Source: Flaccisagitta enflata (Eukaryota; Chaetognatha; Sagittoidea; Aphragmophora). Taken from it: a stretch of DNA of 64,000 nucleotides. Below are positions 23,556-34,572 of the stretch, one piece after another. The notes beneath the pieces were generated by a model. The model was given only the letters and a program-made list of their open reading frames with translations. It did no database searches and had not been told where the DNA came from. Made by a program: the position numbers and the translations under genes. The stretch is from assembly GCA_965153355.1 (NCBI GenBank), contig OZ231128.1, positions 19,344,001 through 19,408,000 on the forward strand, in the 5' to 3' direction. How positions within the stretch are numbered: position 1 is the stretch's first letter; each line of letters opens with the position of its first letter.

Positions 23556-23641
<86 letters not shown>
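23556..23641. repeat. (GA)n microsatellite
   Basis: About 85 bp of pure GA following a purine-rich 200-bp stretch. Confidence 0.97.
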
Positions 23642-23644
<3 letters not shown>

Positions 23645-23770
23645 GAATAAAAATAGAGGTCAGCCAGGAGGCAAATCAATTTGACTGGAGTCTGTCCTTC
23701 TGTGTCAGGGCAGCACGTTTCTATGGCTCACTCATTGGGAAACTGATAATAGACCTCGAGCGCACTTGTC

Positions 23771-23901
23771 CCTTTCTTTCTTTCTTTTCTTCTTTTTCTT
23801 TCTTCTTTTCTTTCTTTCTTTTTTTCATCTTTCTTTTCTTTCTTTCTTTCTTCTTTCTTTCTTTCCTTTTTTTCTTTCTTTCTTTCTTTCTTTCTTTCTT
23901 G

Positions 23902-23937
<36 letters not shown>

Positions 23938-24144
23938 TTTTTCTCTTTCTTTCTTCTTTCTCTCTTTCTATTTTCTCTCTTTCTTTCTTCTTTCTCTCTA
24001 TTTTCTTTCCATCTTTCTTTCTTTCTGTATCTTTCTTTCTTTCTGTTTCTCTCTTTCTTTCTATCTTTCTTTCTTTCCTTCTTTCTTTCATTTTCTTTCT
24101 TTCTTTCTTCTCTTTCTTTCTTTCTTTCTTTTCTTTCTCTTTCT

Positions 24145-24176
<32 letters not shown>

Positions 24177-24187
24177 TTTTTTTCTTT

Positions 24188-24243
<56 letters not shown>

Positions 24244-24543
24244 TTTCTTCTTTCAAAGATTCTCTTCTGGTTTCTTGTTTCCAAGATTCTTTCTTTTTCT
24301 TTCTTTCTTCTTTCTTTCTTTCTTTCATTCTTTCCTTATTTCTTACTTTCTTTCTTTTTTTCTTTTTTTCTTTTTTTCTTTTTTTCTTTCATTTTTTCAA
24401 TGCTTTCTCTCCGTTTTATTCCTTCTTTCGTTCTGGCTTCATTAATTTCTTTTTTCCTTTTCTTTTACTCTTACTTTCCTACTTAATTTCTTTCTTTCTG
24501 CCTACTTATCTTCTTATCTTTCTTTGTTTCTTTTCATTACTTT

Positions 24544-24627
<84 letters not shown>

Positions 24628-24628
24628 A

Positions 24629-24659
<31 letters not shown>

Positions 24660-24735
24660 TTTTTCTTTAATTCTCTCTTCTTTCTCTCTCTCTATCTTTC
24701 TCTCTTTCTTTCTTTCCTTCTTTCTTTACAATACT
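23771..24735. repeat. (CTTT)n polypyrimidine tract, about 950 bp
   Basis: Impure CTTT/CTTTT units from 23771 to 24400. The purest parts are at 24180-24245 and 24543-24660. Essentially no purines occur over long stretches, so one strand gives apparent FLSFFLSF and the other KKERKKER proteins; neither is a gene. Triplex (H-DNA) formation is plausible. Confidence 0.95.
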
Positions 24736-25040
24736 TTCTCTCCGTTTTAATCTCTCCCCAGCTCTTTCTCAAGCTTTTTTTTTTACTCTCTGCTTTCTAT
24801 ATTTTTTTCTCTATTAGATTCTTTCTGATGGCGATGCTATTTTTTTTTTTCCTTTTTCGTCAAACGACAAGTTCTTTCGTGCGTGAACAACATAACTCAC
24901 TCTTCACTCATTTCTTCACCTTCGCTCACTTTCCTCAACTTACCCTTCCTTATGTCACTCGCCTCGCCGATCTTACTCACCTCATTCCTGTCATTCATTT
25001 TCCTTTTCAATGATCTCACGTTCTCAATTCGCTTTCTTCT
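24736..25040. other. Pyrimidine-rich spacer
   Basis: No feature was recognised; composition grades between the CTTT and CTT arrays. Confidence 0.4.
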
Positions 25041-25074
25041 TCTTCTTCCCCTTGTTTTTCTTCCTCTTCTTATT

Positions 25075-25380
25075 CTTTTTCTTCTTCTTCTTCTTCTTCT
25101 TCTTCTTCTTCTTCTTCTTCTTCTTCTTCTTCTTCTTCTTCTTCTTCTTCTTCTTCTTCTTCTTCTTCTTCTTCTTCTTCTTCTCCTTCTTCTTCTTGGT
25201 CTTCTTTTTCACCATCCTCATCATCTTCAGCTTCTTCTCCTTCTTTTTCTTTTTCTTTTTCTTTTTCTTTTACTTTTCTCTTCTTTCTTTTTCTTTTTCT
25301 TCTTCTTCTTCTTCTTCTTCTTTCTTTTTTTCTTTTTCTGTTTTTCTTCTTCTTCTTCTTCTTCTTCTTCTGCTTTTTCT
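25075..25380. repeat. (CTT)n microsatellite and impure CTT/CTTTTT tract
   Basis: Pure CTT from about 25078 to 25184, then mixed CTT, (CTTTTT) and TCATCA units to 25380. Glu-, Lys- and Phe-rich frames are artefacts. Confidence 0.96.
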
Positions 25381-25641
25381 TCCTCTTTGGCTGACCTTGT
25401 TTCCTCGTTTGGGCTTCCGCCGACATCTTTTTTTCTGTAACTCTTTGCTTGCATCTCGCACGAGTGACTTCCACCCCGTACAACCCAGATTTGCCACCAT
25501 TTCAATGCGTAGCCCACACGGCATTTTCCTTTCATTTTTCCGGTGCCATTTTCGTTTTTTCGCCATTACGAACCACGGTATCCAGATTTGCTTCTCATCA
25601 CATGCCATGATTTGCCGGCGATATTTTGATCGCAGCTAGTA

Positions 25642-26232
25642 CTATCTTGGAAAAAGAAATCTTTACTCACGTTTTAACAAATATCTCTGATTATAGGCGC
25701 CTGATCTTAAAAAAATCGGTGATAAAATTAAAGCCCTTCAAATTTGCAAGCGATCTACACAAACTGCATCTTTCTAACTCGATGCGTTAAAAAGTTATTT
25801 AACTTTGAATGAAATCTTTCACTTTAGCTTTTGCCATTTCTACATGATCTTTAACAATATCTCTTCACTCTTTTTTAAATTACTTCTCAACTAGTTGAGC
25901 TAGACAGACGCGGTTTGCGTAGACTGCTTACCAATTTGAAGTGCTTTATTTATGTCACCTATTAGTCTATGATTTGGGGAGTCTATTTGAGGCTTTAAGT
26001 CCAAACGTTGCAAAGGAAAGGAATCAAGAAAATGGCAAGAATGGTCTGGAGCTCCATCACTCCAGAGTACCTCAAGAAGCTCTACAAAAGGCTTCCCCGA
26101 TTAATGGCGGCTGCGGTTCAATCAAAGGGGGCTCACTCTAAATATCTATGGATTTTAAATTGATATGCATTCATTTCTACCTCACTAAATGAATTTATTT
26201 TCAAATTGTAAAGATTTCTTTTTCCAAGATAG
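25642..26232. mobile_element. TA-flanked Tc1-like element remnant, CTATCT family, 591 bp
   Basis: CTATCTTGGAAAAAGAAATC and TTTAC on the left mirror GTAAA and GATTTCTTTTTCCAAGATAG on the right (25 bp perfect), each bordered by TA. It contains the tail end of a Tc1-like transposase (26032-26163). Most of the transposase is missing, so it is a deletion derivative. It links the CTATCT MITEs at 17788 and 20043 to the Tc1 superfamily. Confidence 0.88.
26032..26163 (+). pseudogene. Tc1-like transposase, C-terminal remnant
   Basis: A 43-codon frame includes WSSITPEYLKKLYKRLPRLM and AVQSKGAHSKY before a stop. Tc1-family transposases typically end with a W-x-x-I-x-P-E-Y-L-x-K-L-Y segment, a run predicted to be helical and then K-G-G-H-T-K-Y; the match in order and spacing is clear. 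The DDE catalytic core is absent: upstream sequence within the element is short, AT-rich and stop-laden. Non-functional; it could be mobilised only in trans. Confidence 0.8.
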
Positions 26233-26464
26233 TATTGAAGCCTTATATCATCTTTTCTCACTGTCGTTGTCTTGTCCCTAGAGCTTTCGTTGAGAGTGAT
26301 ATCAATATTATTGCTTGTGTTATTGTCGGCGATTTTCTGTGTTTGAATAGAGAGTGGAGTGAGTTATCCGTTCCGTAAAGCTTTCTTATGCCAGAAAATG
26401 GACTGTGCTTGATTTCTGCATTTCATGTAAGCCGAGGGAAATACTATTCTACATATTTTGATTT

Positions 26465-26597
<133 letters not shown>

Positions 26598-26879
26598 ACC
26601 TGGATGGAGTTATCACGGACAGAAAAACACACATCCTGCGACGTTCCAAACACACCATACGACGGTTAATTTTTGAAGGAAGAAATTCGTGTTTCAAACC
26701 ACTTTTTGCATAATTAGTTGAACTAAGAAAGATTTACAAACACTTTTCTTGGGAAAATTGTCTCTAGGGACACTTGGTGTGTACATCTCTGTCATAAGCT
26801 GACCTCATAGGTACCTTTAAATATGCAAATTACTTGAAATAAGGCAAGAAAATCAAGGTTTTTGTGAAATTTTGCTTAC

Positions 26880-27060
26880 AAATCTTTTTCTTTTTCTGTG
26901 GTTGAAATTCTAAGACTCTTAAATACAGCAAAATTTTGCATTTTCAAAAACATAGTTCTCTTTGTAATTGAATTTGGAAGAGAACTATGTTTTCTATTTT
27001 TTCATTTATTCATTTTCTATGCAAATTTAGAATTTCAACCACCCCCTGTCAATTAACAAA
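26880..27060. repeat. Foldback sequence, imperfect
   Basis: GGTTGAAATTCTAA (26902) pairs with TTAGAATTTCAACC (27027), and AACATAGTTCTCTTTG (26949) with GAAGAGAACTATGTT (26978). The arms surround a short AT-rich loop. Probably a decayed MITE; the outer limits are unclear. Confidence 0.6.
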
Positions 27061-27429
27061 AATGAAATTTTCAAAAATTTGCATTAACTTTCCTTTATCA
27101 ATCTTGGCCATATCAAGTTGATTTTTTTATTAGAATGTAAATCATGCAAAATATTAATAAGATCTACCTTTTTCACAGACTTTTTTCATATAATTATTTA
27201 GTTTTACTTAGATTCATATTTATATTTTGACCCTCGATGAAACAAGAAATGTTGGCTTCGGAGGCTCACCGTCATACACGAAAAAACCAAAACCAGATTG
27301 CATTGGAACCATTCAAACATCGTCTCGCCGTAAATTGTCCGTCTCGCCTGCGTGCGTATAGTCAATAATGGCTCTGGCTTCTATTCATACACAATCGAAA
27401 AAACACGCGCACGCACGCCACACCGTCTC

Positions 27430-27745
27430 ATGCAGTCACTCATGCCCTGTGATTACCCAAAATAGAGCATCAGCGAGTGCTCGCACGCAAACAGTAGACG
27501 CGTAAGAACGGTGCACATGCGAAACCACTGCACACGAAAGCATTGTGCCTATTGGCAAACAGCGTATGACTGCATGTATGGTGTGCGCGTTCAAATGGTA
27601 CACGTCTGCAAGCGATGCACGCGTGGGTAAACGGTACACTCCTGCATAAACGTTGCGCGCGTACGTGGACGGTGCACGCGTACGTGGACGGTGCACGCGT
27701 GCGTGAACGGTGCACTTGTGTAAACGGTACACGTGCTTTTGTTGC
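27430..27745. repeat. Degenerate 18-20 bp minisatellite rich in GGTGCACGCGT
   Basis: Motifs such as ACGGTGCACGCGTACGTGG recur at irregular 18-20 bp spacing, grading leftward into scattered CACGC-rich sequence. It is markedly CpG-rich compared with its surroundings. Confidence 0.65.
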
Positions 27746-27871
27746 AAAATCAGTTCTCTTGTTACGATTGAGTGCGTCGTTTTTAGGGTGGCACGGGCTT
27801 AACATTTTTTCCAAGCGATTTGCAAACACGGCTTGCTATTTTCCTTTTTTCGAAATCAAAGACACCCTTTA

Positions 27872-28092
<221 letters not shown>

Positions 28093-28540
28093 TTCTTTTT
28101 CTTTTTCTCCGTCTTCTTCTTCATCTACTTCTCCTTCTTCTTCGTCTTATCCATTTCGTCACTGTTCATTTTCATTTTCTCCGACACTCTGCCCGTAAAG
28201 CTACACGAACAGTCGTACACGTACACTCCATAATGTACAGGTCTTGCGCTCTTATCCCTTTCTTTCCCGTCGTCTTCCTCTTTCCTCTCTTCCTCCTCTT
28301 TTGTTGCCGCAATTGAATCGAGCGTTCGTTAGCTGCCATTATTTACCCGATTTAGCTCCTCATGGCTTTCATCCTTGTCCAGGGTTGCGAAAAATAAGGC
28401 TGCAGCACGTTGGTGAATAGTGTTGCAACTCAGATGTTGCTGCATACTTTGTGTCGAAAAGTATCCGTCATTTGGCTTGGCTTTTCCCAAATCTCTTATT
28501 TGCTCTCTTTTTTTTCCCCGTTCTTTTCCTTTCCCCTTCT
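28093..28540. other. Pyrimidine-rich spacer, nothing recognised
   Basis: Mixed sequence with a C/T bias; no exon or repeat element assigned. Confidence 0.4.
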
Positions 28541-28542
28541 CC

Positions 28543-28808
28543 TTTTTAGTTGCGGACACGCAACTCTATAAAGGACTTTGTCCGTCCGTCGGTCCGTCCA
28601 TTGGTCGTCCGTCTGTTGGTCCGTCCGCCACGCTCGAGTTGAAAATGCGAGAAACTCGCATGTATGATACTGCAGTTGTTACATTGTATGTTAGTATTAT
28701 GTGTGTTAGGGTTGGGTGGGGGAGTAAGGGTGGGGTTGGGGTGATGCTGGGGGTTGGATGCCCCTGCCCACCCGTCCGCAACTAGATTGTGACCCCGCGT
28801 CACTTGTT
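28543..28808 (+). mobile_element. GTCS-tract element, subfamily B, complete
   Basis: TTTTTAGTTGCGGACACGCA, ACTCTATAAAGGACTTTG, GTCC/GTTGG tract, GAGTTGAAAATGCGAGAAAC, a G-rich middle, TGCCCACCCGTCCGCAACTA and GTGACCCCGCGTCACTTGTT. The 5-prime GTTGCGGAC and 3-prime GTCCGCAAC arms match exactly. Confidence 0.75.
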
Positions 28809-28862
28809 CCTTACCTTCTCCTTCTCCCTCTCCCTCTCCTCCCTTCCACACCATTTTCTGTC

Positions 28863-29098
28863 TTTTTGTCGCGTGCAGGCGACTCTATAGCCCGCTATGT
28901 CCGTCGGTCCCTCGGTCTGTCAGTCCATTGGTCTGCCGGTGCGTCGGCCAATTGGTCTGTCGGTCCGTCATACTTAGCTTTTTCAGGATATATGAGCGGT
29001 TTTTGCATTACTGCTCCTATCTAAATGCTTGGTTAGCCTTTTTTTACTGCCCCTGCCCACTCGGACGCGTTTAAGCAACCTTGTATACGGCCTTGTTT
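28863..29098 (+). mobile_element. GTCS-tract element, subfamily A, diverged
   Basis: TTTTTGTCGCGTGCAGGCGA then CTCTATAGCCCGC, a long GTCC/GTCTG tract, TTACTGCTCCTATCTAAATG, CTGCCCACTCGGACGCG and GTATACGGCCTTGTTT. It lies 55 bp after the subfamily B copy, in the same orientation. Confidence 0.7.
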
Positions 29099-29349
29099 AC
29101 GCAATTGAAGGTGAAAAAATAGATTCACAATATTTTTCTAACGATGCTTTGTGAATTGCTTCGTTCAGGTCATTTTGGTTAATGTCATGGAACGGGGTCC
29201 GTGGACGGAGTGAAATTCATCGATTTTGAAATGTTGAAAATCGAACGAATCCATACATCATCATGTAGCTTACCTTATATCATATATGAAACGATACTTG
29301 GATTTTCTAACGTGAGCTCATTTTTCATACAAATTAGGCCTAATTAGTA

Positions 29350-29684
29350 GGGTGACTTAAAATATGGTCAAATCCGAATCTCGTCTTTCTCGTGGGAGAA
29401 ATGTGACCATTTCCATCATAGATGTTAACTCTAAAATCTGGAGATGATCAGACAAAGTTTACTCATGGCCGCAACCCCACCCCATTCCCATTATAAAAGA
29501 TAAGAAGCTGCAGAAGCCAAATTCCTTCCTGTGTATTTTCTATGGGAAATGAGGGGGGGTTGCGGCCATGAGTAAACTTCATTTAATTGCCACCAGATTT
29601 TAGGGTTATCATCTGTGATGGAAGTGGTCTCATTTCTCCCGCGAGGGAGACCAGATTCAAATAAGACCATATTTTCAGTCACCC
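29350..29684. mobile_element. Foldback MITE, GGGTGACT family, about 335 bp
   Basis: GGGTGACTTAAAATATGGTC (left) pairs with GACCATATTTTCAGTCACCC (right). The arms extend to GTTTACTCATGGCCGCAACC / GGTTGCGGCCATGAGTAAAC, about 150 bp each, leaving a small loop. TA flanks both ends; the inverted match continues outward through CTAATTAG, so the true limits could be a few bases further out. Confidence 0.8.
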
Positions 29685-30860
29685 TACTAATTAGACATTT
29701 TTGACAATTTTTTTTATAAAAAGATTTAGTTAAATGCAATACAAAAAATCAATATGACATTTAAATTCTTGATGAATATGTTCAAGCAATCATGTAAGAT
29801 CATGTTTCTAAATTTTTTTTTTATTTTTTGAGTTTTTTGAAAAAATCTCTATAAGTATGATTTCTGGCTGGGTGGGCTGTTGGAGGAAAAAGTTTTTCTC
29901 CCGAACTCTGTTTCATGCCAGTGATGAGGAATCCTTAAAGGAAGCTTCATGCAAAATTTCAACCAGATCGGACAATTATTTCAAAAGTTATGCCGTTTTT
30001 TCATTTTTTTTCTGGTAGGTTGGTTGGTCTGTTTGGACTACTCGACATTCTTTGAGACGCACCAGAATTTAGGTGAAGGACTCTCTTGATTTAGGTATCA
30101 ACCATGTAAAATTTCGTTGGGCTAGCTCAAATAGTTTTTGGGATATGCCAATTTGAATTTTTAAGAAATTTTACTTAATAAAGGCACAAAAGCATCGCGC
30201 GTTTGTGTGAGAAGCGCTGTGTGGAAACAAAGAATTAACTACGAGGCTTGGTCGGCGAGCGTTACAATTCACTCCCTTTTCCAGTAGTGATCAACTTTGT
30301 AATTTCACTGTGACCAAACGAATCAGAGTTAAGATATCAAATTTTAGGTATAGGTACAGAATTTCACGATCTTTCTCAACATGTTGATGAATTTTTTGTT
30401 AATTATGTTGCTATGCCGTGACAGAGTATGAATCAAAGTGTGACACAAGTGTGACACCACCAGCGAGGAGCACCTTTGAATTGTAACGCTCTAGGAAAAA
30501 GTTGATTTCTCCAAAATGAAATGGAAAAAATCCTTGAAATTTGGAGGAAATGTCCTTCAACTAGTTATTGATGCAATGACAAAAAAAAAATATGCTTAAT
30601 ATTTGAACAATAATAGGTTTACAAAAAAATAATCGGCATATCTCATTTTGAAAAAAAAATGATGGAAAAATGAAGGGATAGGGTATTATAATTCAAAATC
30701 ATTTTTTTCCATCTTACAGTCGAAATATTGAGTACAAATTTTTTACACACATCACTGGATGGATAGAGATTGCTTACAAGCTATAGGATGACCCTGCTTG
30801 ACATTCTTTGATTGCTTAAACTTGCAATTTGCTTGCAGGGACAAAATCGGGACAGGGCAA
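29685..30860. other. AT-rich sequence, nothing recognised
   Basis: No coding exon, tandem array or complete inverted-repeat element was seen. Short T- and A-runs are frequent. Confidence 0.4.
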
Positions 30861-31895
30861 AACAGGCCCTTCTACCCTCACGTGCATATCTTCAGCTAGC
30901 TGCGTTATTTCTTGTAAGAAAAAAAAAATCGTTGAAGGTGGCAAAAAAAAAGTGGTTTCTATGTAAAATTGCATCAGGATTCCATTTTTGATGTTTTTAG
31001 GGCCCTACGAGGGGGCCCCTAGAAACGCACCCAAAAAAACAGCCAAAAATAGCCTATTTTGGCTATTTTTGTTGAAAATTTTTTGCTTAATGAGACCCCA
31101 ACCCCCAAATTTTTTTGGTGGTAATACTTCTTGATGTAAGAGACTGAAAAAAAAATGATCATCATGGTAAGTGATGGTTGGGGTACCTAAAAAGGCCCAA
31201 AAAGGGCCCGTAAAACATAAAAATATCACTTTTTTATTCATTGCGCGTCTAAAAATGCTTGGATTCCTACAAAATTTGAAATGGAACTTCTCATTTTATG
31301 CAACAATCTTCCTGCAAAGTTTTGTGGCCACTTTTGAACAGCTTCATGTTGAAATTATGCTAAAAAAACCAAAATTCGACCAAAAAAAAACCAATTTTTG
31401 AGTTTTCTAACATGAAAACACTATTTCAAGGTCCCTGAATCCAATTTTTTTTTTGAAAATGGTTAGTCATGCATCTTGGGAGATCCCAGAAAAAATTTCA
31501 GCAGATATTTCCAAAAAATGGCCGAGTTATTACGGTTCAAAATGACCTGGTAAATGAAAAAAAACACAATTTTGTAACTTCAAGGCTGTAGTACTGAAAA
31601 ATCATACTAAAAGTACCTGGAAAATAGACATATTAAAAAGAAAATGCATGGGGAATCTATTACTGGTGGTTTGGGGGCTCTATAAGGGGGCCCCTGGAAA
31701 CACCACCCCAAAAAAAGCTAAAAATGACGTATTTTGGCTTTTTTTGGTAAAAATTTCTTGTTCAAAGAGACCCAATCCTTCCAAATTTGTTTGGGCTATA
31801 CTTCTTGATGTAAGAGACTGATGGAAAGAGAATCATGATGGTAGGTGATGGTTGGGGTACCTAAAAAGGCCCAAAAAGGGCCCGTAAAACTTAAA
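30861..31895 (+). repeat. Left arm of a large palindrome (about 1.03 kb)
   Basis: From AAAACAGGCCC onward this arm is the reverse complement of 40665-39656. Shared blocks include CACGTGCATATCTTCAGCTA, GGTACCTAAAAAGGCCCAAA and CTTGGATTCCTACAAAATTT, with near-identity over about 1 kb. The arm is itself built from about 1.5 units of a roughly 670-bp repeat: the AGGGGGCCCCT ... GGTTGGGGTACC block occurs at 31010-31210 and again at 31685-31890. Short minus-strand frames here carry no recognised domain. Confidence 0.85.
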
Positions 31896-33276
31896 GCACC
31901 CTGATCAGGATAAGGTAATAGAATTGCTTTTCGGTCGTGGCGCCACAAAAATGGAAGTCTTTACCTGTTGTTTTTATGGACAAAAATTCCTAGAAAATGT
32001 TTTCTGCACCTTTTTATATGCTTTACTAGCAATTGGGTGTTCATTTTAGGTCTTGGTCTCAAGAAATTGCCCCAATTCTTTTTCATCAAATATAAGGCTA
32101 AAGTAAGAGCATTTTGATGCCATTTTCCTGGAAATCTAAAAACTGCCTTTTTGAGTCCATTCTGTACTCTAACACCCATGTTTTGTCCCCTACAGGAGCG
32201 TCCAACCGTGTAATTAAATCTAAGGTTGTAGAATGATTCACCCTTAGTCATTTTCTTGCAAAAAACAACAGTTTAGTGCCATAAACGACTCTATTACCTA
32301 AAACCCTATTTAATGTGGAAAGGGTGAAAGATATCATTTTTTTTTTCACTTCGCGTCCAAAAATGCTTGGATTCCTAAAAAATTTGAAATGGAAATTCTC
32401 ATTTCATGTAAAAAACTTTTGAACAGATTCATGGTAACATTATACTCAAAAAAACAAACCAGTGTTATTTAAAAAATAGTTGTTCCTGCATGTGAACAGT
32501 AAACAGAAAGATGATCAACTTTACAGCACCGGTATGACTCAGCCTGGACCACATGCTTAGAACCTTTAAGTGCACCAAAGCATTTTTGATTCACTTACTG
32601 GCAAACAAAGAATACCATTTTCTTTTTTAAAACAGTTTCATTGTTTTTCATGTGGCCCAGTTGCCCAGGGGTGTCCGCGTGGAGGCACATACCGATTTCC
32701 CATATCAGGATGAGTCAGGTGAGTCACATGGTTCATCCTGATATGGACATTACACCCCCTCCTAGCTAGCTAAGCTAATAAGCAGGACTGTGGAGGTCAA
32801 AGATGCTTATTTAAGATGTATCTTCCCTTTCTCGGACTATCCTTCATTTGTCATCACAGGCCAATAAACAAATACGAATTTCTTATTCATTATGCTTTAA
32901 AAAATGCTTGGCTTCCTTAAAAATCTTGAAATAGAACTTGTCATTCAATGCGAATAGCTTCCTGTTGATTTTTAGTGCCTTAATTGGAGTGTTTCATGGA
33001 AAAAAAAGAAATCTGTAAAATTCACCCCCCTCTGTAAATTCAATTTTCATTTAAACTAGTGTTATTCAAAAAATATTTGTTCCTGCATGTGAACAGTGAA
33101 CAGAAAGATGACCAAGTTTACAGCACCGGTATGACTCAGCCTGGACCACATGCTTGTTTTTCATGTGGCCCAGTTGCCCAGGGGTGTCCGCGTGGAGGCA
33201 CATACCGATTTCCCATGTCAGGATAAGTCACGTGAGTCACGTGGTTCATCCTCACATGAGCATTTCACCCCCTCCT
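31896..33276. other. Interior of the palindrome left of the duplicated segment
   Basis: It contains further degenerate pieces of the arm repeat (AAAATGCTTGGATTCC near 32354; AAAATGCTTGGCTTCC near 32901). It also holds a diverged direct repeat, 32460-32840 versus 33060-33350, sharing ACAGCACCGGTATGACTCAG and GTTGCCCAGGGGTGTCCGCG. No exon was recognised before the CXC frame. Confidence 0.6.
32701..32745. repeat. Hairpin with two TGAGTCA motifs in its loop
   Basis: CATATCAGGATGA pairs perfectly with TCATCCTGATATG (13 bp). TGAGTCA occurs at 32711-32717 and 32720-32726. The paralogous position near 33215-33258 has CACGTG in place of these motifs. Confidence 0.7.
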
Positions 33277-33374
33277 AGCTAGCTAAGCTAATAAGAAGGA
33301 CTGTGATGGTCAAAGTTGCTTACTTAAGATGTACCTTCCCTTTCTCTAACTGACTATCGCAAGTTTTTTTTCCT

Positions 33375-34133
33375 TCATTCTTCATCAGAGGCCTCGTTCT
33401 CTTGATCATCCCCTGGTTCGTCATTGTCACTTTCTTCATCTGATTCCGATTCATCAGGAGGTCTTTGAGCATCATCTGCAAATGGATTGCAGCAGTTAGA
33501 ACATTCACAGAAAGTTGAGCATTTACCCTTACTTGCAAAGCAAGTGCACCTTCCATTCTTGCACTGGGACTTTTTGCACTTGCATTTTTTCATTACTGTA
33601 TCAAACAGTTGAGCTTGTCTTTCCATGTTTTCTTGAGAATCGGGCACTAACTGATATCCACTTTCTCCTGCTTGCCACCCATGCTTAAGGGGGTCAGGGA
33701 CAACAATTTGAGGTTTGGTAGCCTGTGTCCATACTTTGACTTGGTAAGCCAGATTTAGCGCTCTTTGATTTAGGCAGTCTTGGGAGGGCAAGACAGTGTT
33801 ATTTTCTAAGGTGTAAACCCATGTGTCTTGTCTTGCTTGTTCAAGAGCATTTTTGGTGCTTGTAGAGTCAACAAACATCTCCCTTGCTGTCTGCTTTATC
33901 TTGTTTGAAAACTTTTTTTTGTACAAGGACAAAATGAATCTTGTGTAGCCCTCCAATTGTGGTTGTTCTGCCACTAATTTTTGGATACCTTTTTCAGGGT
34001 CAAAAATGAACTCATTGAAGTCAATGCAGGTTTTCAGAATCCATGCTGGTCCAAATGAGCGAGGAGAGCAGAGAATATCTGAACCAATTAATGGGTGAAT
34101 CAGCCCAAAAAAGTATGGTAATGACAGATGGCC
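33375..34133 (-). CDS. CXC/TSO1-type cysteine-rich protein, C-terminal part (copy 1)
   Basis: The open frame gives 252 residues running from just after an in-frame TGA (34134-34136) to a natural stop. It carries, in order: a neutral N-terminal part with DFNEFIFDPEKGIQKLV; a VVPDPLKHGW motif (about residues 145-153); a cysteine module KCKCKKSQCKNGRCTCFASK ending in FCECSNCC (about 183-215, ten Cys); and a strongly acidic tail (DESESDEESDNDEPGDD). The C-x-C spacing is that of CXC (tesmin/TSO1) zinc-binding repeats, normally DNA-binding. A single such module after a V-P-D-P-x-x-x-G-W motif is, from memory, common in uncharacterised, often repeat-linked invertebrate proteins. There is no clear ATG at the head of the frame, so this is either a terminal exon or a degraded gene. 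The copy at 36748-37506 is identical in protein sequence. Confidence 0.7.
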   Translation of the reverse strand, partial: GHLSLPYFFGLIHPLIGSDILCSPRSFGPAWILKTCIDFNEFIFDPEKGIQKLVAEQPQLEGYTRFILSLYKKKFSNKIKQTAREMFVDSTSTKNALEQARQDTWVYTLENNTVLPSQDCLNQRALNLAYQVKVWTQATKPQIVVPDPLKHGWQAGESGYQLVPDSQENMERQAQLFDTVMKKCKCKKSQCKNGRCTCFASKGKCSTFCECSNCCNPFADDAQRPPDESESDEESDNDEPGDDQENEASDEE

Positions 34134-34326
34134 TCATTGTTTCAAAACCATAAGATCTTGGTCTTTGTCGGCCTGCATAGCCTCCACAAGTGCGTTCATG
34201 TCAGTGACCTTTACCATGTCACCTTGATCCAAAAAGATTTTTTTGTTTTGGAAATGATGAAAGTTTAGCAACAGTATGTTTTTTAGGATAGGGGACTGCT
34301 GACCGCTAAGACATAGGTTATATAAA
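34134..34326 (-). pseudogene. Upstream part of the CXC-protein frame, ended by TGA and cut by an element (copy 1)
   Basis: Translation in the same frame gives SGQQSPILKNILLLNFHHFQ and GDMVKVTDMNALVEAMQADK up to a TGA at 34134-34136, after which the downstream frame continues without a shift. Either this stop is a disabling mutation or an intron separates the two parts; I see no convincing donor. On the 5-prime side the frame runs directly into a GTCS-tract element at 34327, so any earlier exon sequence is displaced. Confidence 0.5.
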
Positions 34327-34572
34327 AACAAGGCCAACGCGTTACAAGTCGCGTGCGGTCTTGAATACTAAAAGACTAAAAAACTAAAAGACTAAAAGAC
34401 TAAAAGACTAAAAGACTAAAAGACCAAAAGACCAAAAGACCAAGACAAAACAACTAAAAGCAGGAGTAGTAATGTAAAAAAACCCCCAAAAACGCCGAAA
34501 AAAGCAAAGTGTTTCCGACCGACCGACCGACGGACAGAGTGGGTCATAGAGTCGCGTGCATGCGACTAAAAA
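34327..34572 (-). mobile_element. GTCS-tract element, subfamily A, with octamer interior (copy 1 of duplication)
   Basis: Minus-strand order: AGTCGCATGCACGCGACTC, GTCGGTCGGTCGG tract, AACACTTTGCTTTTTTCGG, GCGTTTTTGGGGG, then a TAGTCTTTTAGTCTTTT octamer array (34372-34445) and CGCACGCGACTTGTAACGCG with TTGGCCTTGTT. The octamer array takes the place of the usual middle block. Confidence 0.75.

Noticed and set aside
23766-25013. Long open frames (over 400 codons) through Phe/Leu/Ser-rich sequence
   Set aside because: They are translations of a CTTT/CTT polypyrimidine tract; the opposite strand is equally open as Lys/Glu/Arg. There is no start context, domain or splice support.
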